Assembly: GCF_014650075.1 (NCBI RefSeq)
Contig: NZ_BMUG01000002.1
Location: forward strand, 434,001-498,000
DNA length: 64,000 bases
From: Streptomyces microflavus
Lineage (GTDB): Bacteria > Actinomycetota > Actinomycetes > Streptomycetales > Streptomycetaceae
Reading direction: 5' to 3'
Shown: positions 1 through 9,291 of the stretch, in pieces
How positions within the stretch are numbered: position 1 is the stretch's first letter
Layout of the letters: each line of letters starts with the position of its first letter
Notes under the pieces: model-generated
The model's database searches: none
The model's input: the letters and a program-made list of their open reading frames with translations, nothing else
Told to the model about the DNA's origin: nothing
Translations under genes and position numbers: made by a program

Positions 1-529
1 CGTCGAGGTCCAGGTCGTCGAACTCCGTGACCTCGCCGTGGACATCGCCCACCACCTGCTCAGCGGCTTCCCCTCGGCCACGCTGCGGGAGGCGATCGAC
101 GCGGTGACGGAGGCGGACGGGCTGATCGCCGTGACACCCGTGTTCACCGCCTCGTACAGCGGTCTGTTCAAGTCGTTCTTCGACCTGATCGACAACACCG
201 CGCTGACCGGCAAGCCCGTCGTGATCGCCGCGACGGGCGGCACGGCCCGGCACTCGCTCGTCCTGGAGCACGCGCTGCGGCCGCTCTTCGCCTACCTGCG
301 GGCCGTCACCGTGCCCACCTCCGTCTACGCGGCGTCGGAGGACTGGGGCTCCTCGGGCGACGAGTACACCGAGGGCCTGCCGTCCCGGATCCGCCGCGCG
401 GGCGGCGAGCTGGCCTCCGCGGTCCTTGGCCGCACGGTCTCCGGCGCCTCGCGGGCACCGGGACTGGACGACGGGGAGGACGCGGTCGTCCCCTTCGAGC
501 AGCAGCTCGCGGACCTGCGGCTGGACTGA
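1..529 (+). CDS. NADPH-dependent FMN reductase, CE1759-like (5' end cut by window edge)
   Basis: Flavodoxin-fold reductase. The reading frame is open back to base 2, so the GTG at 38 is probably internal and the protein starts outside the window. The visible part carries the flavin-binding pattern of NADPH:FMN reductases (TPVFTASYSGLFKSFFDLID, then GKPVVIAATGGTARH). It most resembles the CE1759 type, which usually works with a luciferase-like (LLM) monooxygenase; such a partner may lie just to the left. The role would be to reduce FMN or quinones with NAD(P)H in the cytoplasm. A GC-rich hairpin follows the stop. Confidence 0.85.
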   Translation, partial: VEVQVVELRDLAVDIAHHLLSGFPSATLREAIDAVTEADGLIAVTPVFTASYSGLFKSFFDLIDNTALTGKPVVIAATGGTARHSLVLEHALRPLFAYLRAVTVPTSVYAASEDWGSSGDEYTEGLPSRIRRAGGELASAVLGRTVSGASRAPGLDDGEDAVVPFEQQLADLRLD

Positions 530-552
530 GCCGACGGGACGGAGAACGGACG

Positions 553-583
553 ATACGGCCGGACCGGCCCGGACCGGCCGTAT
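553..583 (+). terminator. Hairpin terminator after the FMN reductase
   Basis: A perfect 10-bp inverted repeat (ATACGGCCGG at 553-562, CCGGCCGTAT at 574-583) is followed on the + strand by a short T-rich stretch (TTGCCCGTTTT). It sits 24 bp after the stop and probably ends the reductase transcript before the stress-protein gene. Confidence 0.6.
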
Positions 584-671
584 TGCCCGTTTTGGATGAT
601 CCGATGTGATTACAGTGAAAGTGGATGCGGCAACGCATCCTGTTCCGAGCCGCACCGAGCTGGAGGCAGAT

Positions 672-1094
672 ATGGGCAGGATCGTCGTGGGTGTGGACGG
701 GTCCGATCCCTCGATCAAGGCACTGCACTGGGCCGTACGCCAGGCCGAGCTGACCGGTGACTCGGTGGAGGCCGTGAACAGCTGGGAGTACCCCGCGACC
801 AGCTGGGCGTCGATGATGCCGGGCCTGCCGGAGGACTTCGACCCGCAGGCGCTGGCCACCGTCTCCCTGAACGAGGCGCTGGAGGAGGCCCTCGGTGCGG
901 CGGGAGCGGCCGCGATCAGCAAGATCGTGGTCATCGGCAACCCCGCCCAGGCCCTGCTGGACCGGGCCAAGGGCGCCAGCCTGCTCGTCGTGGGCGCCCG
1001 CGGCCGCAGCGGCCTCAAGGCGACGCTGCTCGGCTCGGTCAGCCTCCACGTCACGCAGCACGCTCCGTGCCCGGTGACGGTGGTGCGCGACTGA
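672..1094 (+). CDS. Universal stress protein, UspA family (single domain)
   Basis: A 140-residue single-domain UspA protein. It opens with IVVGVDGSDPS and ends with the ATP-binding loop GARGRSGLKATLLGSVS, which fits the G-2x-G-9x-G(S/T) consensus, so it is probably an ATP-binding member. The frame is open from 606, but ATG at 672 is chosen because GGAGG lies 5 bases upstream and the Usp domain starts at the second residue. It is transcribed alone. USPs in actinobacteria respond to starvation or low oxygen, but no recognisable regulatory box was seen here. Confidence 0.9.
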   Translation: MGRIVVGVDGSDPSIKALHWAVRQAELTGDSVEAVNSWEYPATSWASMMPGLPEDFDPQALATVSLNEALEEALGAAGAAAISKIVVIGNPAQALLDRAKGASLLVVGARGRSGLKATLLGSVSLHVTQHAPCPVTVVRD

Positions 1095-1188
1095 GGGGTT
1101 TCCCTCGGCCGCATCGAGGCCCGCGCCCGCACCGGGGGTTTCTCCGCCGGAGGGAGCCGTTGTCAGTGGTGCCTCCTATCGTGTGGTC

Positions 1189-4100
1189 ATGACCCCTGCT
1201 CTGTTCGGGCGTGACCATCCCGCAGGCGTCCTGCGCTCGGAGATCGTCCGGGCCACGGACAGCCACGGCGGTCTCGTGCTGGTCACGGGCGAGGCCGGGA
1301 TCGGCAAGACCACCCTCGTCACCGACGCCGCGCACGAGGCGCGGCGGCGCGGGGCGCTGGTGGTCGGCGGTTCCTGCTGGGACTCCGACAGCACCCCCGG
1401 TTACTGGCCCTGGGTGCAGGTGCTGCGCGGCCTGCGCCGCTCCGCCACCGCGGCGGAGTGGGCGGCGGCCCAGGAGGCGGCGGACGGGCGGCTCGGCATC
1501 CTCCTCGGCGACCCGGCGAACGACGGCAAGGCCGCCGGACCGAGTACGGGAGAGGCGGACGGGGACAACGCGTCCGGGGCCTCGGCGGACGGCGCCGAGG
1601 CCTTCGGGCTGTACGACGCGGTGACCACGGCCCTCGTCACCGTCTCCCAGAGCCGCCCGCTGGTGGTGGTCCTGGACGACCTCCACAGCGCCGACCCGGC
1701 CTCGCTCCGCCTGCTCGAATTCGCCGCCCAGCACGCCTGGTTCGAGCGGCTGCTGCTCATCGGCACCTACCGGGACGTCGAGGTGGAGGCCCCCGGCCAC
1801 CCCCTCCAGCAGCTGATCCTGCCCCTCGTCTCACGCGCCTCGGCCACCCTCACGCTGACCGGTCTGGGCCGCGACGAGGTGGGGGCGCTGATGGCCGTGA
1901 CGACGGGCCGCGAGCCCGCGCCGCAGCTGGTCGACGAGGTCCACCGGCGCACCGGCGGCAACCCGTTCTTCGTCGAGCAGACGGCCCGGCTCTGGCACAG
2001 CGGAAGCCCCGTCTCCACCATTCCGCCCGGGGTCCGGGAGGCGGTCCGGCAGCGGTTGAGCCTGCTGCCGGACGCGGTCGTCTCGCTGCTGACCGCCGCC
2101 GCCGTGCTCGGCCGGGAGTTCCGCCGGCAGGTCCTGGCCGTGGTGCACGGTTCCCCGGTCCCCCAGGTGGAGCGGCTGCTGGAGTCGGCGATCGTCGCCC
2201 GGGTCGTCGTCCCGCGCCCCTCCGGGAGTTACGCCTTCGCCCACGACCTGCTGCGCGAGACGCTGTACGCCTCCCTCGGTGACGCGGACACCCGCCGCCG
2301 TCACGCCGCCGCCGTACGGGCGCTGGACGCGCACGGCGGCCTCGGCGACGCGGTGCGGCCCGGGGACCTCGCCCGCCACGCCCACCTCGCCGGGGAGGAG
2401 CTGGAGCGCGACCGCCGGATCGACCTGCTGCTCACCGCCGCCCGGGACGCCTCGGGGCGCCTGGCCGACGAAGAGGCCATCGGCCACTACCGCCGGGCCC
2501 TCGCGCTGGCGTCGGGGGAGGCGGGCTCGGAGGTCGCCGGGATGCCGGACGGGACGGGTGAGGTGGCTGCCGGTATGCCGGGCGGGCCGAACGGGGCGTC
2601 GCCCGGGCGGGTGGCGGTGCCCGACCACCGCCGGGCCGCGCTCATCTGCCTCGACCTCGGCGAACAGCTGCGGCACTCCGGGGAGACCGCCGAGGGGGAC
2701 CGGCTGCTTGACCGGGCGGTCGACCTGGCACGGGAGCTGGACGATCCCGAGCTGCTGGCCCGGGTGGCGATCACCCTGTACCGCCGGGGCACTCTGGGCG
2801 GCGGCGGGGCGTTCATGGTGACATTCCTGGGGGAGGCCCACCGCAAGGTCACCGGCAAGGACGGGCAGGACAGCCTCTCCGCCGACCGGCTCGCGCAGGA
2901 GCTGGCCATCCACATCATGGCCCTGGCCCGCAGCGGCTCGGACGACGAGGCCCTCGCCTTCTCCCTCTGGGCGCGCCACGACTCCGTGTGGGGTCTCGGC
3001 TCGGCGGTGGAGCGGCTCGGGCTGACCGACGAGATGGCCGTCGTCGGCCGGCGCACCCAGAACCTGGACATGGAGCTGCACGCCACCTCCATGCGGTGGG
3101 TGGCCCTGCTGGAGCTCGGCGACCCGGCCTTCATCGACCAGTACCGCACGTTCATCCGGGCCGCCGAGCGCTCGGAGCTGCCCCGGTTCGCGCTGGCCGT
3201 CGCCGTCGACGGCAGCCTGATCGCCTCCCTCCAGGGCCGGTTCACCGAGGCGGCCGACGCGCTCAACGGTGAGGCCCTCGGCATGGAGGGCGAGGACCAC
3301 GAGGCGTTCGGCTTCATGGGGTGCCATCTGCACTGGTCCCTGCACCTGCTCCGGGGGCGCTTCGCGGAGGCCGAGAAGGTCCTGGCCGCGCTGCCGGGCG
3401 CCCGGTATCCCTACCCCGGGCTGCTGGAGGCGCTCACCGCGGTCGAGCAGGGCGACGCGGCCCCGGCACTCCGCCTGATCGCGGAGCAGTCGGACCGCCC
3501 GGCCCCCTATCCGCGGGCGTTCATGCCGCTCTGGCTCCGGCTGCTGGCCCAGACGGCCGCGACCACCGGCGACCGGCGCCTGATCACTCTCGCCGAGGAC
3601 GAGCTCACCCCCTACACGGGCCAGTGGGTCGTCTCGCTGTACGGGTGCGACATCGGCGGCCCCGTCGACCTCTGGCTCGGGATGCTCGCCGCCGCCCGCG
3701 ACGACCGGGACACGGCGGTGGCCACGCTCACCGAGGCCGCAGCCTCCGCGGACCGCCTCCGCGCCCGCCCCTGGGCCGTACGCACCCGGCTGCACCTGGC
3801 CCGCTCGCTCCTCGCCCGCGCGGAGCCGGGCGACACCGGCCGGGCCCGCGGTCTACTCACCGAAGTGGAGCGGGAGGCTGCCGAGTTGGGCCTGCACCAC
3901 CTGGCCTCCGCAGCGACCGCCCTCCGCACACCCCCGTCGGCCTCCGACCACGGAACCACCATCGGCTCCCCCGCTCCCGCCCCTGTTCCCGTCGCCGCCC
4001 CCACCCCGGCAGCCGCCGAGTTCCGCCGCGACGGGGCCGTATGGCAGTTGCGCTGGGACGGGCGGACCGTCCACGTCCCGGACACCAAGGGCCTGCGGGA

Positions 4101-4557
4101 CCTGCACACCCTGCTGGGGCTCCCCGGTGCCGACGTACCGGCAGTGCAACTGCTCGCCCCCGAGGGTGGGAGCGTCGTGATCGCCGCCGGGCAGCTGGGC
4201 GGCGATCCGGTGCTCGACGAGGAGGCCAAGCGCCGGTACAAGGACCATCTGGACCGGCTGGACGCCGAGATAGACCGCGCGGCGGCACGGGGCGACACCC
4301 AGCAGGTCGAGGCGTACGACCGGGAGCGGCAGGCCCTCCTCGACCAGCTGCGCACCGCGGCGGGGCTGGGCGGCCGGAGCCGCCGCCTGGACGACCGGAC
4401 CGAGCGGGCCCGCAAGACGGTCACCGCCCGCATCCGCGACACCCTGCGCAAGCTGGACTCCCTGCACCCCGAACTGGCGGCGCACCTGCGGGAGTCCGTG
4501 ACCACGGGCACCACCTGCGCCTACCGCCCCGGCCACGCCCCCGACTGGCAGCTGTGA
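1189..4557 (+). CDS. Large AAA ATPase/TPR regulator-like protein
   Basis: A protein of about 1,122 residues. The N-terminus is a STAND/AAA-type NTPase: Walker A TGEAGIGKTTLV near residues 34-43 and Walker B LVVVLDDLHSAD near 157-168. A long helical TPR-like region follows. It looks like a LuxR-LAL regulator but has no LuxR helix-turn-helix at the end. The last 150 or so residues instead form a module with a coiled segment and a terminal block (ERARKTVTARIRDTL, HPELAAHL, then TGTTCAYRP) that I recall from actinobacterial AAA/TPR proteins of unknown function. ATG 1189 is preferred to the GTG two codons earlier; neither has a convincing ribosome-binding site. The stop codon is embedded in a strong hairpin. 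Confidence 0.8.
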   Translation: MTPALFGRDHPAGVLRSEIVRATDSHGGLVLVTGEAGIGKTTLVTDAAHEARRRGALVVGGSCWDSDSTPGYWPWVQVLRGLRRSATAAEWAAAQEAADGRLGILLGDPANDGKAAGPSTGEADGDNASGASADGAEAFGLYDAVTTALVTVSQSRPLVVVLDDLHSADPASLRLLEFAAQHAWFERLLLIGTYRDVEVEAPGHPLQQLILPLVSRASATLTLTGLGRDEVGALMAVTTGREPAPQLVDEVHRRTGGNPFFVEQTARLWHSGSPVSTIPPGVREAVRQRLSLLPDAVVSLLTAAAVLGREFRRQVLAVVHGSPVPQVERLLESAIVARVVVPRPSGSYAFAHDLLRETLYASLGDADTRRRHAAAVRALDAHGGLGDAVRPGDLARHAHLAGEELERDRRIDLLLTAARDASGRLADEEAIGHYRRALALASGEAGSEVAGMPDGTGEVAAGMPGGPNGASPGRVAVPDHRRAALICLDLGEQLRHSGETAEGDRLLDRAVDLARELDDPELLARVAITLYRRGTLGGGGAFMVTFLGEAHRKVTGKDGQDSLSADRLAQELAIHIMALARSGSDDEALAFSLWARHDSVWGLGSAVERLGLTDEMAVVGRRTQNLDMELHATSMRWVALLELGDPAFIDQYRTFIRAAERSELPRFALAVAVDGSLIASLQGRFTEAADALNGEALGMEGEDHEAFGFMGCHLHWSLHLLRGRFAEAEKVLAALPGARYPYPGLLEALTAVEQGDAAPALRLIAEQSDRPAPYPRAFMPLWLRLLAQTAATTGDRRLITLAEDELTPYTGQWVVSLYGCDIGGPVDLWLGMLAAARDDRDTAVATLTEAAASADRLRARPWAVRTRLHLARSLLARAEPGDTGRARGLLTEVEREAAELGLHHLASAATALRTPPSASDHGTTIGSPAPAPVPVAAPTPAAAEFRRDGAVWQLRWDGRTVHVPDTKGLRDLHTLLGLPGADVPAVQLLAPEGGSVVIAAGQLGGDPVLDEEAKRRYKDHLDRLDAEIDRAAARGDTQQVEAYDRERQALLDQLRTAAGLGGRSRRLDDRTERARKTVTARIRDTLRKLDSLHPELAAHLRESVTTGTTCAYRPGHAPDWQL

Positions 4558-4584
4558 CCCGGCGCCGATGCGGCACCGGGTCAC
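4554..4584. terminator. Hairpin between the AAA/TPR gene and the ABC permease
   Basis: A 14-bp inverted repeat with one mismatch (GTGACCCGGCGCCG, 3-base loop, CGGCACCGGGTCAC). The left arm contains the stop codon of the + strand AAA/TPR gene. It lies between two convergent genes and could terminate both. Confidence 0.75.
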
Positions 4585-4622
4585 GATCAGGGAGTCACAG
4601 CCGGTAGGTCACTTCCGTTTCG

Positions 4623-5480
4623 TCACTTCCGGTTGTAGAGCCGCATCGTCACGGCGCCGAAGACCACCATGATCAATCCGGCCCACCCCAGCGACCAGGC
4701 GAGGGCGGACGCGGGCCAGTTGCCCGCCATCAGCTCGCGTACCGCCGTGGCCAGGTGGGTGATCGGGCTGTTGTTCACAAAGGCCTGCAGCCAGCCCGGC
4801 ATCGTCTTCGGGTCGACGAAGACGTTGCTGAGGAAGGTGAGCGGGAAGATCACCATCATGCTGACGCCCATCACGGACTTCTCCGTGCGCAGCAGCAGCC
4901 CGAACATGGTCCAGATCCACGAGAACGCGAACGCGAAGACCAGCAGCAGGGCCACCCCCGCCAGCACCCCGAGCACTCCGCCGTCCGGCCGGAACCCGAT
5001 GATCATGCCGACGGTGAGCATCACCGCCGAGGCCAGGACATAGCGCAGGACGTCGCCGAGGAGATAGCCGACCATCGGTGCGGGCCGCCAGATCGGCAGC
5101 GTACGGAACCGGTCGAAGACGCCCTTGGTGATGTCGGTGTTGACCGAGACACCCGTGTACATCGTGATCATCACGACGCTCATGACCAGGATGCCGGGCA
5201 GCAGGAACTGGATGTACTCCTGCGTGGAGCCGGCCAGCGCCCCTCCGAAGAGGTACGTGTACATCAGGACCAGCATGATCGGGAAGGCCGTCACATCGAA
5301 GAGCTGTTCCGGCACATGCTTGATCTTCAGCATGGCGCGCCAGCCGAAGGTGAGCGAGGCCGACAGCGCGCTGGGCCTCGGCGGCCGCTCCAGGCCGACC
5401 AGGAGGGCCGAGAGGCGCTCCGCGTCCGGCGCGGCGAGCTCGACGCCCTCGAGCTCCGTCTTGGTGGTCGCGGTGCTCAT
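4623..5480 (-). CDS. ABC-2 type exporter permease, DrrB-like
   Basis: A 285-residue integral membrane protein with about six hydrophobic segments, of the ABC2_membrane (daunorubicin DrrB) type. Conserved features include the exporter motif around MISSING-free core [18 protein letters not shown] and a C-terminal [17 protein letters not shown]. Its ATG overlaps the TGA of the ATPase gene by 4 bases (5477-5480), so the two are translationally coupled. Together they form a drug- or lipid-type efflux pump; the substrate cannot be predicted. A small duplication, TCACTTCCG twice in 17 bases, surrounds the stop. Confidence 0.9.
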   Translation of the reverse strand: MSTATTKTELEGVELAAPDAERLSALLVGLERPPRPSALSASLTFGWRAMLKIKHVPEQLFDVTAFPIMLVLMYTYLFGGALAGSTQEYIQFLLPGILVMSVVMITMYTGVSVNTDITKGVFDRFRTLPIWRPAPMVGYLLGDVLRYVLASAVMLTVGMIIGFRPDGGVLGVLAGVALLLVFAFAFSWIWTMFGLLLRTEKSVMGVSMMVIFPLTFLSNVFVDPKTMPGWLQAFVNNSPITHLATAVRELMAGNWPASALAWSLGWAGLIMVVFGAVTMRLYNRK

Positions 5481-6448
5481 GCCGCCACTCCCTTCTTGTC
5501 CGTGAGGGCGAGGAAGACCTCGTCGAGGCTGGGCTGTCCCAGCGAGAAGTTGTCGACCGTGATGCCGGACCGGGCCAGCTCGGCCAGGGCCCGGGCAGCC
5601 TGTTCCGCCGCGCCCCGGTCGGATCCGTGCGCGTCGATCCGGGCGGTCAGCGCCACCGGGTCCGCGTCCAGCTGGACCGTGGCGTCCAGCGCGAGGGAGA
5701 GCACCCGCTCGGCCTCGGGCCGCTGGGCGGCATCGCGCAGCCGCAGGTGAACGGTCCCGGAACCGACGGAGGCCTTGAGCTCGCCCTTGGTGCCCTCGGC
5801 GATCACCCGGCCGTGGTCGATCACGGCGATCCGGGAGGCCAGCTGGTCGGCCTCGTCCAGATACTGCGTGGTCAGCAGGACCGTGGTGCCGTGCCCGACG
5901 ACCGCGCGCACGATGTCCCAGACCTGGTTGCGGCTGCGCGGGTCGAGCCCGGTGGTCGGCTCGTCCAGGAAGAGCAGGTCGGGGGTGTTGAGGATGGAGG
6001 CGGCGATGTCGATGCGGCGCCGCATGCCTCCCGAGTAGTTCTTCACCTGCTTGCCCGCCGCCTCGGTCAGCCCGAACCCTTCGAGCAGCTGGGCCGCCCG
6101 GTCGCGGGCCGCCGGCTTGGAGTGCCCGAGGAGCCGAGCGAGCAGGATGAGGTTCTCGCTGCCGGTCAGGTCCTCGTCCACCGAGGCGTACTGCCCGGTG
6201 AGACTGACCCGGCTGCGGACGGCGTCGGCTTCCTTCACCACGTCCTTGCCGAACACCCGGGCGGATCCGGCGTCCGGGCGCAGCAGCGTCGCGAGCATCC
6301 GTACGGTGGTGGTCTTCCCGGCGCCGTTGGGTCCGAGGACCCCGTAGACGGTGCCGGTCGGGACAGCGAGGTCGACGCCGTCCACCGCGCGGTTCTCACC
6401 GAAGACCTTCACCAGCCCCGTGGTCTCGATGGCCAGTTCAGTACTCAT
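5477..6448 (-). CDS. ABC exporter ATPase, DrrA-like
   Basis: A 323-residue ATPase of the daunorubicin-resistance DrrA family. Walker [11 protein letters not shown], signature [14 protein letters not shown] and Walker [13 protein letters not shown] are all present. The C-terminal extension ends with the DrrA-type [15 protein letters not shown]. The first gene of a two-gene operon, it overlaps the permease by 4 bases. In this family the ATPase often binds the drug-bound complex and couples hydrolysis to export. No regulator lies next to it and the substrate is unknown. Confidence 0.93.
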   Translation of the reverse strand: MSTELAIETTGLVKVFGENRAVDGVDLAVPTGTVYGVLGPNGAGKTTTVRMLATLLRPDAGSARVFGKDVVKEADAVRSRVSLTGQYASVDEDLTGSENLILLARLLGHSKPAARDRAAQLLEGFGLTEAAGKQVKNYSGGMRRRIDIAASILNTPDLLFLDEPTTGLDPRSRNQVWDIVRAVVGHGTTVLLTTQYLDEADQLASRIAVIDHGRVIAEGTKGELKASVGSGTVHLRLRDAAQRPEAERVLSLALDATVQLDADPVALTARIDAHGSDRGAAEQAARALAELARSGITVDNFSLGQPSLDEVFLALTDKKGVAA

Positions 6449-6527
6449 GAATCCATTCCTTGTACGTCGTCGTCGATGTTCGGGGGGGCGGGTGCAGATC
6501 AGGGTGCGGAGCGCGCGGGGGCGGGTG

Positions 6528-7187
6528 TCAGGAGACGTAGGGGCGGACCGCCCGCGCCTCGCGCAGGGCCCAGCCCCACCATCCGAGCTGGTCGAGCATC
6601 AGCCGCACCGCCCGGTCCCGCGCGCAGGCCCCGGCGCGGTCCTCCAGCGGCGTGTGCAGGAAGTCGAGGGCGACCCCGTTGCGCAGGGTCACCGTGTGCA
6701 GCTCCGTGAAGACCGAGCGCAGCTGTTCCACCGCGTACAGCCCGGAGGAGCCGTGGCCGTAGCTCACGAAGCCGACCGGTTTGGTCTGCCATTCGTCGTA
6801 CGCGAAGTCGATGGCCTGCTTGAGGGAGGCCGGGAAGGAGCGGTTGTACTCCGGGGTGACCACGACGAAGGCCTCGGCCTTCCCGATCGCCCCGGCGAAC
6901 TCCGTCATCTGCTCCGTCGCCCGCTCCGGGTAGTGCACGGGGAAGTCGAACTCCGCGAGGTCCAGCACGACGAGGTCGAGCTCGCCCCGTACCCGAGCCC
7001 GCTCCACGAACCAGCGGCCGACCGCGTCGCCGATCCGCCCTTCGCGCGTGCTGCCGATGATCACCGCGACCCGCAGCGGGTCCCCGCCGTCACCGCTGCC
7101 ACCGGCCTGCCCGGTCTCCCTGGCTTCTCCGGTCTCGTCGGCCTCTCCGATATCGCCGGTCTCGCCGGTCTCCGCGTCGTCCGTCAT
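6528..7187 (-). CDS. NADPH-dependent FMN reductase with acidic repetitive N-terminus
   Basis: A 219-residue protein. From about residue 39 it is a typical flavodoxin-fold NAD(P)H:FMN reductase, with [15 protein letters not shown] for phosphate binding, then [20 protein letters not shown] and KPVGFVSYG. The first 37 residues are an unusual Glu/Thr/Gly-rich repeat ([18 protein letters not shown]) with no counterpart in the core family. ATG 7187 is chosen because GGAGGAG lies just upstream; the frame continues further 5' only as unrelated sequence. It may act as a quinone, azo or chromate reductase. Confidence 0.88.
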   Translation of the reverse strand: MTDDAETGETGDIGEADETGEARETGQAGGSGDGGDPLRVAVIIGSTREGRIGDAVGRWFVERARVRGELDLVVLDLAEFDFPVHYPERATEQMTEFAGAIGKAEAFVVVTPEYNRSFPASLKQAIDFAYDEWQTKPVGFVSYGHGSSGLYAVEQLRSVFTELHTVTLRNGVALDFLHTPLEDRAGACARDRAVRLMLDQLGWWGWALREARAVRPYVS

Positions 7188-7249
7188 CGTTCGCTCCTCC
7201 TCCCGCTCCCTCTCCGGCTTCCTCACCCTTAGGGCGCCAGACGGCGGGG

Positions 7250-7280
7250 CGCGGCCGCCAGATGCAATCTGGCGGCCGCG
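7250..7280. terminator. Perfect 14-bp hairpin between a membrane protein and the FMN reductase
   Basis: CGCGGCCGCCAGAT (7250-7263) and ATCTGGCGGCCGCG (7267-7280) pair perfectly around a 3-base loop. It lies just after the stop of the minus-strand membrane-protein gene and before the FMN reductase. There is no clear U-tract, which is common for Streptomyces terminators. Confidence 0.65.
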
Positions 7281-7297
7281 AGCAGAAGAAGCCTCGG

Positions 7298-7705
7298 TCA
7301 GCGCTCCCGCGAGTAGAAGAAGTAGAACGTGGTCAGGAAGACACCCACGCCGACCACCAGCCCCAGCACGGTCGACCGCACCACGCCGGTATCCGTCAGG
7401 CTCACCAGGAAGCCGATCGCGCAGGCGGTCAGGGCGCCGTACGCCACCGCCCGCAGCCCGTGCGGCAGTGACCGCTGGATCCGGCCCAGCGCGAAGCAGA
7501 GAGCCGCCAGCGCCGCACCGGAGACGAGGCCCAGGACGACCTGCCCGCCGGTGCTGGGGCCGCCGTCCCGGCGGATGAACGCGGCGTAGAACCCGTAGAT
7601 GATGCCGAGCGCCAGAGGCAGCGCCACGGCGAGCGGAGTGAGACTGCGGGGCCGTGCGTGCGCGCGGGCCCCCTTCCGGCCGGGCATGGCTGCGTGTGTG
7701 ACCAT
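7298..7705 (-). CDS. Small four-helix membrane protein of unknown function
   Basis: About 135 residues. A basic N-terminus (GRKGARAHARPRS) is followed by four hydrophobic segments, beginning with LAVALPLALGIIYGFYAAF and ending with GLVVGVGVFLTTFYFFYSRER. ATG 7705 is chosen because AAGGAG precedes it at usable spacing; the open frame further 5' is antisense to the neighbour. It is divergent from the next membrane-protein gene, with about 130 bases between them that must hold both promoters. I do not recognise the family. Confidence 0.75.
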   Translation of the reverse strand: MVTHAAMPGRKGARAHARPRSLTPLAVALPLALGIIYGFYAAFIRRDGGPSTGGQVVLGLVSGAALAALCFALGRIQRSLPHGLRAVAYGALTACAIGFLVSLTDTGVVRSTVLGLVVGVGVFLTTFYFFYSRER

Positions 7706-7835
7706 CGCGGACAGCTCCTTCCGTCGCCCCGTCGCGCGCCCCCGTTCCTCCAGAGCACACCCGCCCACGCGGCCCGGCAACTCGAACGGCGTACGGCCTG
7801 GAGCGGTCCGGCTCCGCAGGGGATTCCCTGGAGGG

Positions 7836-8750
7836 GTGCGGACCTCACCCCCGGCGACCTCGAAGCCCTCGAAGGCCTCGGCGATCTCGGCGACCTCGGT
7901 GGCCCTCTCGGCCGTCCTGCTCGTCCTGCTCGCCGTCCTGGTGCCGTTCAGCGCGCTCTCCGCCTGGGTCGACCTGGAGATCGACGACACCGACCGGTAT
8001 GTCGCCGCCGTCTCCCCGCTCTCCTCCGACCCGGCGGTGCAGAGCACCGTCACGGACCTCATCACCGACGAGGCGATGCGGCAGATCGACCTCGGCCCGC
8101 TCCAGGACACGGTCCGGGACTTCCTGCACGAGGCCGTACGGTCCTTCACCTCCACCGAGGCCTTCCGCACCGCCTGGGACACCGCGAACCGGACCGCCCA
8201 CGAGGCCGTGACCGCCGCGCTGGACGGCGACAGCGGCGAGGCGGTCATCATCGATCTGGCACCGGTGATCGAGCAGGTCAAGCAGGATCTGGTGAGCCAG
8301 GGGGTACCGTTCACGGATCAGATTCCCGTTCAGCGGACGGAGATCACGGTGATCGGCGCCGACCGTGCGGACTCCCTCAGGGACTCGTTCCACTGGCTGC
8401 GCTACTGCAGCATCTGGCCGGCCGTCGCCACGCTGGTCCTGCTCGTCCTGGTGGTGGGCATCGCGACGGTACGGGGCGGGCTCCGGGCCGCCCTGACGGC
8501 CACGGCGGCCGTCGGCGCCGGGTTCGTCCTCGGCGCGATCGTGCTGCGGATCCTGGTGGCGGTCGGCCGGAGCCGGGTGCTGGACGAGGTGCCGGGCAGC
8601 GACCGGGACGCGGCGGCCGCGGTGGTCGACGCCCTCACCGCCTCACTGCGGACCACGGTGTGGGCGGTGCTGGCGGTCGGCGCGGTCCTGCTGGTGGGGG
8701 CGGTGGTGGCCCGGGTGGTGCTGGGGCGCCGGAGGGCCGGGCGGGGGTAG
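7836..8750 (+). CDS. Integral membrane protein with a large external domain, function unknown
   Basis: A protein of about 304 residues. One N-terminal hydrophobic segment (ALSAVLLVLLAVLVPFSALS) precedes a polar domain of about 150 residues that is probably outside the cell. Three more helices follow, ending in GAVLLVGAVVARVVLGRRR. The polar part is rich in regularly spaced Asp, Thr and Glu (DLGPLQDTVRDFLHEAV). The start is uncertain: GTG 7836 and GTG 7899 are both in frame, and the GGAGGG before 7836 is rather close. No catalytic motif was recognised. A parS site lies 24 bases after the stop. Confidence 0.75.
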   Translation: MRTSPPATSKPSKASAISATSVALSAVLLVLLAVLVPFSALSAWVDLEIDDTDRYVAAVSPLSSDPAVQSTVTDLITDEAMRQIDLGPLQDTVRDFLHEAVRSFTSTEAFRTAWDTANRTAHEAVTAALDGDSGEAVIIDLAPVIEQVKQDLVSQGVPFTDQIPVQRTEITVIGADRADSLRDSFHWLRYCSIWPAVATLVLLVLVVGIATVRGGLRAALTATAAVGAGFVLGAIVLRILVAVGRSRVLDEVPGSDRDAAAAVVDALTASLRTTVWAVLAVGAVLLVGAVVARVVLGRRRAGRG

Positions 8751-8773
8751 ACCGCCGGGGTGACCGGCCCGAC

Positions 8774-8787
8774 GTTTCACGTGAAAC
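8774..8787. other. parS: parS site 1 (ParB-binding centromere element)
   Basis: GTTTCACGTGAAAC, a perfect 14-bp palindrome identical to the Streptomyces parS core, flanked by C and A. It lies in the 74-base gap between two convergent genes, clear of any coding sequence. ParB would load here and spread to organise the origin region for segregation during sporulation. Confidence 0.93.
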
Positions 8788-8824
8788 AACGGGACAGAAC
8801 CCGTACGGAGGACCGCCGGACGGC

Positions 8825-9226
8825 TCAGAGCTCCGGCGGGCGCCCCTGGAGGCGTTCCATCTCGCGACGGTCGCGCTTGGTCGGACGGCCCGTACCCCGG
8901 TCCCGTACCGGGACCTGGATCGCGAGCTCGCGCGGCGGCGGGGGCGGACTGTTGTCGACGAAGCACTCGACGGCCACCGGCGGCCCGACCCGCTTCTTCA
9001 CGATCTTCGAGACGACCACCACCCGGTCCCGCCCCGCGTGCCTGAGCCGCACCTCGTCGCCGACGCGGACGGCCTGGGCGGGCTTGGCCCGCTCACCACC
9101 GACCTTCACATGCCCGGCCCGGCAGGCGGCGGCCGCCTGGGCACGGGTCTTCGTCAGCCGGACCGACCAGATCCACACGTCGACCCGGACGCTTCCCTCC
9201 GCCTGCGGCGCGTCACCGGAAACCAT
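8825..9226 (-). CDS. S4-domain RNA-binding protein, Hsp15-like
   Basis: A 133-residue protein with an S4 domain near the N-terminus (VDVWIWSVRLTKTRAQAAAACRAGHVKVGG at about 15-45, quoted here only as its key blocks VDVWIW, RLTKTR and CRAGHVKV). A basic C-terminus (RPTKRDRREMERLQG) is typical of the Hsp15/HslR family, which binds stalled 50S subunits carrying nascent chains. ATG 9226 is preferred to upstream in-frame codons because the S4 fold starts shortly after it. Convergent with the membrane protein to its left, with a parS between them. Confidence 0.88.
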   Translation of the reverse strand: MVSGDAPQAEGSVRVDVWIWSVRLTKTRAQAAAACRAGHVKVGGERAKPAQAVRVGDEVRLRHAGRDRVVVVSKIVKKRVGPPVAVECFVDNSPPPPPRELAIQVPVRDRGTGRPTKRDRREMERLQGRPPEL

Positions 9227-9255
9227 GGGTCCGACTGTAATGCGGACCGGGTGGT

Positions 9256-9283
9256 GGGCGGGCGGCAATAAGTCCGCCCGCCC
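9256..9283. terminator. Hairpin after the PhoX-type phosphatase
   Basis: A perfect 10-bp inverted repeat (GGGCGGGCGG and CCGCCCGCCC, 8-base loop) sits just downstream of the minus-strand phosphatase stop and upstream of the S4-protein start. It is probably the phosphatase terminator. Confidence 0.55.
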
Positions 9284-9291
9284 GCCGGACC

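Noticed and set aside
1189..4557. Ordinary LuxR (LAL) transcription factor
   Set aside because: No C-terminal LuxR helix-turn-helix could be found.
8760..8966. Small peptides with a recurring FHVK or VSRET block near 8.8, 18.0, 35.6 and 61.2 kb
   Set aside because: These are translations of the parS palindrome in chance frames, not genes.
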